The notes under the pieces were generated by a model that was given only the letters and a program-made list of their open reading frames with translations, was not told the DNA's origin and ran no database searches. Shown piece after piece: positions 60,487 to 64,000 of a stretch of DNA of 64,000 nucleotides; position 1 is the first letter of the stretch; each line of letters opens with the position of its first letter. The translations under genes were made by a program, and so were the position numbers. Source of the stretch: Blattabacterium cuenoti (GTDB taxonomy: Bacteria > Bacteroidota > Bacteroidia > Flavobacteriales > Blattabacteriaceae); assembly GCF_014252095.1 (NCBI RefSeq), contig NZ_CP059210.1, positions 286,392-350,391 of the forward strand, given 5' to 3'.

Positions 60487-63400
60487 TTAATTTAAACAAA
60501 AATCCAAGCCTTCTATTTTTTCTAATTTTTTTAAAAAATCAGAGTTAATATTAATTCCATACTTTTTAGATTCTAAATTTAAAGAAATATGATTGTCCTT
60601 TTCATAAAGAAAAACATAAAGTTTTTTATTTCCTATTTGTTGAGAAAATAGCTGATCTATATTATCAATGATTACCTGGTCTAAATCATCCAGATCAATT
60701 TTTATGATCAATTTTTCGGATAATTTTCCTAGAACATTTTGTAAACTTTCCATATGAATAATATGGATTTTACAGCTATTATATTTCGATTGAGAAATAG
60801 AAATATATAAATGCAACAGGCTATTATTAAATAGTAAATGTTCATATCTTAAATACTGTTGTCCAGAAATACAAAATTCCTTAGAAGAATGATAATCTTC
60901 TAATAAAAAAATTCCATATTTTTTTCCACTCTTTATATAGATCTTTTTTTCTATTTTCGATAAAACACCACATATATAAATTTCTTTTCCTATAAGTTTT
61001 TTTTCATACTTATTTAATTGATCTAAAGATAAATTAGTAAAATATTTTCTTTCATAAGAATAATCATCCAAAGGATGCGAAGAGGCATAAATCCCCAATA
61101 CTTCCTTTTCTTTGGATAATTTATATATATTATTCCATGGCTCACTTTTTATAATTATGGGTTTTTCTACTTCAATTTTTTTTTTCTTTTCTGGAGAATT
61201 TTTCTCTTGTATTTTCCTTTTTTGAAATTTCGATCCAAATCGAATGATCTTCTCTAGAGTGCTTAATTTTTTTTCTTCTTCAAAATGAAAATATTGCTTT
61301 CTATGTATATGAAATTTATCTAATGATCCAGATAACACTAAACTTTCCAAAGTCTTTTTATTGACTAAACGCAAGTCAATACGTTTTACCAAATCAAAAA
61401 TAGATGTATATGGTCCGTTATTTTCTCTTTCCTGGATAATATTTTTGACTGCATTTTCTCCAACTCCTTTTATCCCCCTCATTCCGAATCTAATACAATT
61501 AGAATTTGTAACTTTGAAAAAGGCATCACTTTCATTGATATCCGGACCTATTACAGAAATTCCCATACGTGTGCACTCTTTTATAAAGTAAGTAAGCTGT
61601 TTAATATTATCCATATTGTGACTTAATACAGACGCCATATATTCAGAAGGAAAATGTGCCTTTAGATAAGCCGTTTGAAATGCTATATAGGCATAACAAG
61701 TGGCATGAGATTTGTTGAATGCATAACAAGAAAAATACTCCCAGTCCTTCCATATTTTTTCCAATATTTTTTTCGGATATCCTTTTCTAGAAGCTTGAAT
61801 AATAAACTGATTTTTCATCTTATTTAATACATTTTTTTGTTTTTTTCCCATAGCCTTTCTAAGAAAATCTGTTTCTCCTTTACTAAAATCAGCTATTTTT
61901 TGAGCTATTAACATGACTTGTTCTTGATAGATCGTTATTCCATAAGTCTCTTTTAAGAATTCTTCCATTTCTGGCAAATCATATGTAATGGCTTCTTTCC
62001 CATGTTTTCTATATATAAAGTTTTTAAGATATTGTAATGGGCCAGGTCGGTATAAGGCATTCATGGCAATGAGATCATCAAATTTATCCGGTTTGAGCAA
62101 CCGTAAATATTTCTGCATTCCTGTAGATTCATATTGAAAAACAGCTACAGTTTCTCCTTTTTGAAAGAGAGAATAAGTCTTTGCATCTTCTAAAGAAAAT
62201 GAAATTTTTTCAACATTAATACGTTTTTTGATAATATTTAAAGCTTTTTTGATAATAGTAAGGGTTTTTAATCCTAGAAAATCCATTTTCAACAATCCAG
62301 CTCGTTCCACTACATGGTTGTCAAATTGCGTGATCAATAAATCAGATTCTTTTGAAATAGAAACTGGAACATATTCTTGAATATCATATGGACTGATAAT
62401 AACGCCACAGGCATGTATTCCTGTACTTCTTATAGTCCCCTCTAAAGTTTTTGCCAGTTGTAAGACTTGTCCTTCTAGAGTATCTTTTTTCTCTGAAAAA
62501 CTTTTCAATTTTTTAACATTCTCCATATCTTCTTTACTCATCTTTTCTAAAAGATGATCTTTTTCTGACAAGAGAACTTTTAATGAAAGTAAATTTGGGA
62601 CCATTTTTGCTAGATAATCTGTTTTCTTTAAAGATAAATCTAACACTCTTGCTGTATCACGAATAGCGGATTTTGCTCCCATAGTGGCATACGTGATAAT
62701 TTGTGCAACTTGATTTTTCCCATATTTTTGAACTACCCATTCAATAATTTTTTCACGTCCTTTATCATCAAAATCAATGTCTATATCTGGTAAAGAAACC
62801 CTATCTGGATTGAGAAATCTCTCAAAAAGAAGATTGTATTTTATGGGATCTATATCGGTAATTCCTATACAATAAGCTACTACAGATCCAGCAACAGATC
62901 CTCTTCCTGGTCCTACGGATATATTCATTTTTTTAGCTTGAGAAATAAAATTTTGAACAATTAGAAAATAACCAGGATATCCAATTTTTTCAATTGTTTT
63001 TAATTCGAAATGAATTCTTTCTTTTATTTCCGGAGTTATATGTGGATAACGTTTTTTAGCCCCTTCATACGCGAGGCTTTTTAAAAAAGAATTTTCCCCC
63101 CTATGACCTCCATCTATTTTATCTAGAGAATTTTCAAATGATTCTGGAATTTGAAATTTTGGAAGTAAAACTTTTTGTGAAAGATGATAAGATTCGACCT
63201 TATTCACTAATTCTTCTAAAAAATCAAAAGATTCCGGAAAATCTGAAAAAATTTCTTTCATCTCTTCTGGACTTTTAAAATAAAATTCATGATTTGGAAA
63301 TCCAAATCTATAACCTCTTCCCTTGCCTATAGGAGTGGATTTTTTTTCTCCATTTTTTACGCAAAGTAAAATATCATGAGCATAAGATTCTTTTTGATCT

Positions 63401-64000
63401 AAATAAAAAGTATTATTTTGCACGATATATTTTACATGATATTTTTCTGAAAACTCCAGCAAAACTTTATTGACATAATCTTCTTCTTCTAATCCATGAC
63501 GTAACAATTCTATATAAAAGTCTTCTTCAAAAAGTTCTTTCCACCACAAAAAAACTTTTTCTGCCTTCATTTTTCCTTTATTCAGGATGGTTTGTGGAAT
63601 CTCTGCATATAGATCTCCCGTAAGAGCTATCAAATTTTTCTTATATTTTTCTATTAAATCTTTTCCAACTCTAGGGAACCCTGCATAAAAACCTTCTATG
63701 AATCCATGAGAACATAGTTTTGACAAATTTTGATATCCCGCTTTATTTTTAGACAAAAAAACTTGATGATAACGTTTATCCGGCTGTTCTTTAGTAAATT
63801 TCTTCTGTGAATAAAAATCAGAAATAAACACTTCACATCCTACGATTCCTTTGATGGATTTTTTTAAGGAAGAATATTTTTTGTTGGCAGAATGAATAGC
63901 ATTTAAAAAATGGAAAGCCCCCATCATATTTCCATAATCCGTTATTCCTACTGCAGGCATATCAAAATATATAGCTCTTTCAATCAAAGATTGAATATCT
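60487..64000 (-). CDS. dnaE: DNA polymerase III alpha subunit (N-terminus beyond the window)
   Basis: About 1171 residues are visible; the frame is open at the right edge and the first visible residues read DIQSLIERA, so perhaps 25-30 residues are missing. PHP domain (AVGITDYGNMMGAFHF near the start), palm motifs GPGRGSVAGSVVAYC and PDIDIDFDD (about 370-415), thumb/finger region with NKSHATCYAYIAFQTAYLKA cut to NKSHATCYAYIAFQ near 760, and a C-terminal OB-fold region. Replicative polymerase. Apparently the only polymerase module in the window, as PolA has lost its own. Ends just before the arginine operon promoter. Confidence 0.97.
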   Translation of the reverse strand, partial: DIQSLIERAIYFDMPAVGITDYGNMMGAFHFLNAIHSANKKYSSLKKSIKGIVGCEVFISDFYSQKKFTKEQPDKRYHQVFLSKNKAGYQNLSKLCSHGFIEGFYAGFPRVGKDLIEKYKKNLIALTGDLYAEIPQTILNKGKMKAEKVFLWWKELFEEDFYIELLRHGLEEEDYVNKVLLEFSEKYHVKYIVQNNTFYLDQKESYAHDILLCVKNGEKKSTPIGKGRGYRFGFPNHEFYFKSPEEMKEIFSDFPESFDFLEELVNKVESYHLSQKVLLPKFQIPESFENSLDKIDGGHRGENSFLKSLAYEGAKKRYPHITPEIKERIHFELKTIEKIGYPGYFLIVQNFISQAKKMNISVGPGRGSVAGSVVAYCIGITDIDPIKYNLLFERFLNPDRVSLPDIDIDFDDKGREKIIEWVVQKYGKNQVAQIITYATMGAKSAIRDTARVLDLSLKKTDYLAKMVPNLLSLKVLLSEKDHLLEKMSKEDMENVKKLKSFSEKKDTLEGQVLQLAKTLEGTIRSTGIHACGVIISPYDIQEYVPVSISKESDLLITQFDNHVVERAGLLKMDFLGLKTLTIIKKALNIIKKRINVEKISFSLEDAKTYSLFQKGETVAVFQYESTGMQKYLRLLKPDKFDDLIAMNALYRPGPLQYLKNFIYRKHGKEAITYDLPEMEEFLKETYGITIYQEQVMLIAQKIADFSKGETDFLRKAMGKKQKNVLNKMKNQFIIQASRKGYPKKILEKIWKDWEYFSCYAFNKSHATCYAYIAFQTAYLKAHFPSEYMASVLSHNMDNIKQLTYFIKECTRMGISVIGPDINESDAFFKVTNSNCIRFGMRGIKGVGENAVKNIIQERENNGPYTSIFDLVKRIDLRLVNKKTLESLVLSGSLDKFHIHRKQYFHFEEEKKLSTLEKIIRFGSKFQKRKIQEKNSPEKKKKIEVEKPIIIKSEPWNNIYKLSKEKEVLGIYASSHPLDDYSYERKYFTNLSLDQLNKYEKKLIGKEIYICGVLSKIEKKIYIKSGKKYGIFLLEDYHSSKEFCISGQQYLRYEHLLFNNSLLHLYISISQSKYNSCKIHIIHMESLQNVLGKLSEKLIIKIDLDDLDQVIIDNIDQLFSQQIGNKKLYVFLYEKDNHISLNLESKKYGININSDFLKKLEKIEGLDFCLN

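Noticed and set aside
1-64000. Insertion sequences, prophage, CRISPR arrays, rRNA genes
   Set aside because: No transposase, integrase, regularly spaced repeats or rRNA sequence was seen on either strand.

Overview
The window is a gene-dense, strongly AT-rich bacterial chromosome segment with no mobile elements, rRNA or CRISPR. The evidence points to Blattabacterium, the flavobacterial endosymbiont of cockroaches: Flavobacteria-type proteins throughout, promoters of the Bacteroidetes type (TTG, 17-23 nt, TAnnTTTG), very short intergenic gaps, long A/T homopolymers, several proteins trimmed to a core domain, and retained amino-acid pathways. Genus is an inference from gene content; no search was run. 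No gene-free stretch exceeds 300 bases.

Layout. 1-8.4 kb: a phosphate transporter (partial), ruvA, der, trmD, argH, then gyrB-uppP-truB (overlapping start and stop codons) and rpsP. 8.5-18.4 kb: tRNA-Gln, a glutamate/dicarboxylate symporter, mvaD, tRNA-His, an aspartate aminotransferase, rsmG, a CodA-like amidohydrolase, lysS, lipB, mtaB and a 2-Cys peroxiredoxin. 18.5-27.3 kb: dnaG, rpe, fabI, metK and an aromatic amino-acid operon (pheA, aminotransferase, tyrA, DAHP synthase-chorismate mutase fusion). 27.4-42 kb: mntH, rpsF-rpsR-rplI, gltX, mnmE, prmC-ligA, lon, lysA with an abutting tRNA-Ser, a lipoprotein and metG. 42-49.3 kb: a PolA protein reduced to its 5'-3' exonuclease domain, nadD broken by a frameshift in an A10 run, an outer-membrane porin, ftsK, one LptF/LptG permease, ribB, tRNA-Asp and trxA. 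49.3-60.4 kb: an eight-gene arginine operon, GNAT::argG-argC-argD-carA-carB-argF'-argB-argE. 60.5-64 kb: dnaE, cut by the window edge.

How the genes work together. The arginine operon plus argH (at 3-4.5 kb) encodes a whole acylated arginine route in which carbamoylation happens on the acyl-ornithine and ArgE removes the acyl group from acyl-citrulline. CarAB supplies carbamoyl phosphate. The aromatic operon turns erythrose-4-phosphate, PEP and chorismate into phenylalanine and tyrosine, with the only visible chorismate mutase fused to DAHP synthase. With lysA these fit a nutritional symbiont. The rest is information processing (dnaG, dnaE, gyrB, ligA, ruvA, tRNA synthetases and tRNA modification) and a minimal envelope set.

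Most interesting points: the continuous GNAT-ArgG fusion with a cysteine cluster at the join; a repeat/palindrome-rich arginine promoter; nadD interrupted at A10 (candidate slippage rescue); a 28-bp inverted repeat covering the peroxiredoxin stop and mtaB start; tRNA-Ser overlapping the lysA stop codon; a CodA-like amidohydrolase with altered active-site residues; and a transcarbamylase with an unusual residue at the acetyl/succinyl specificity position.
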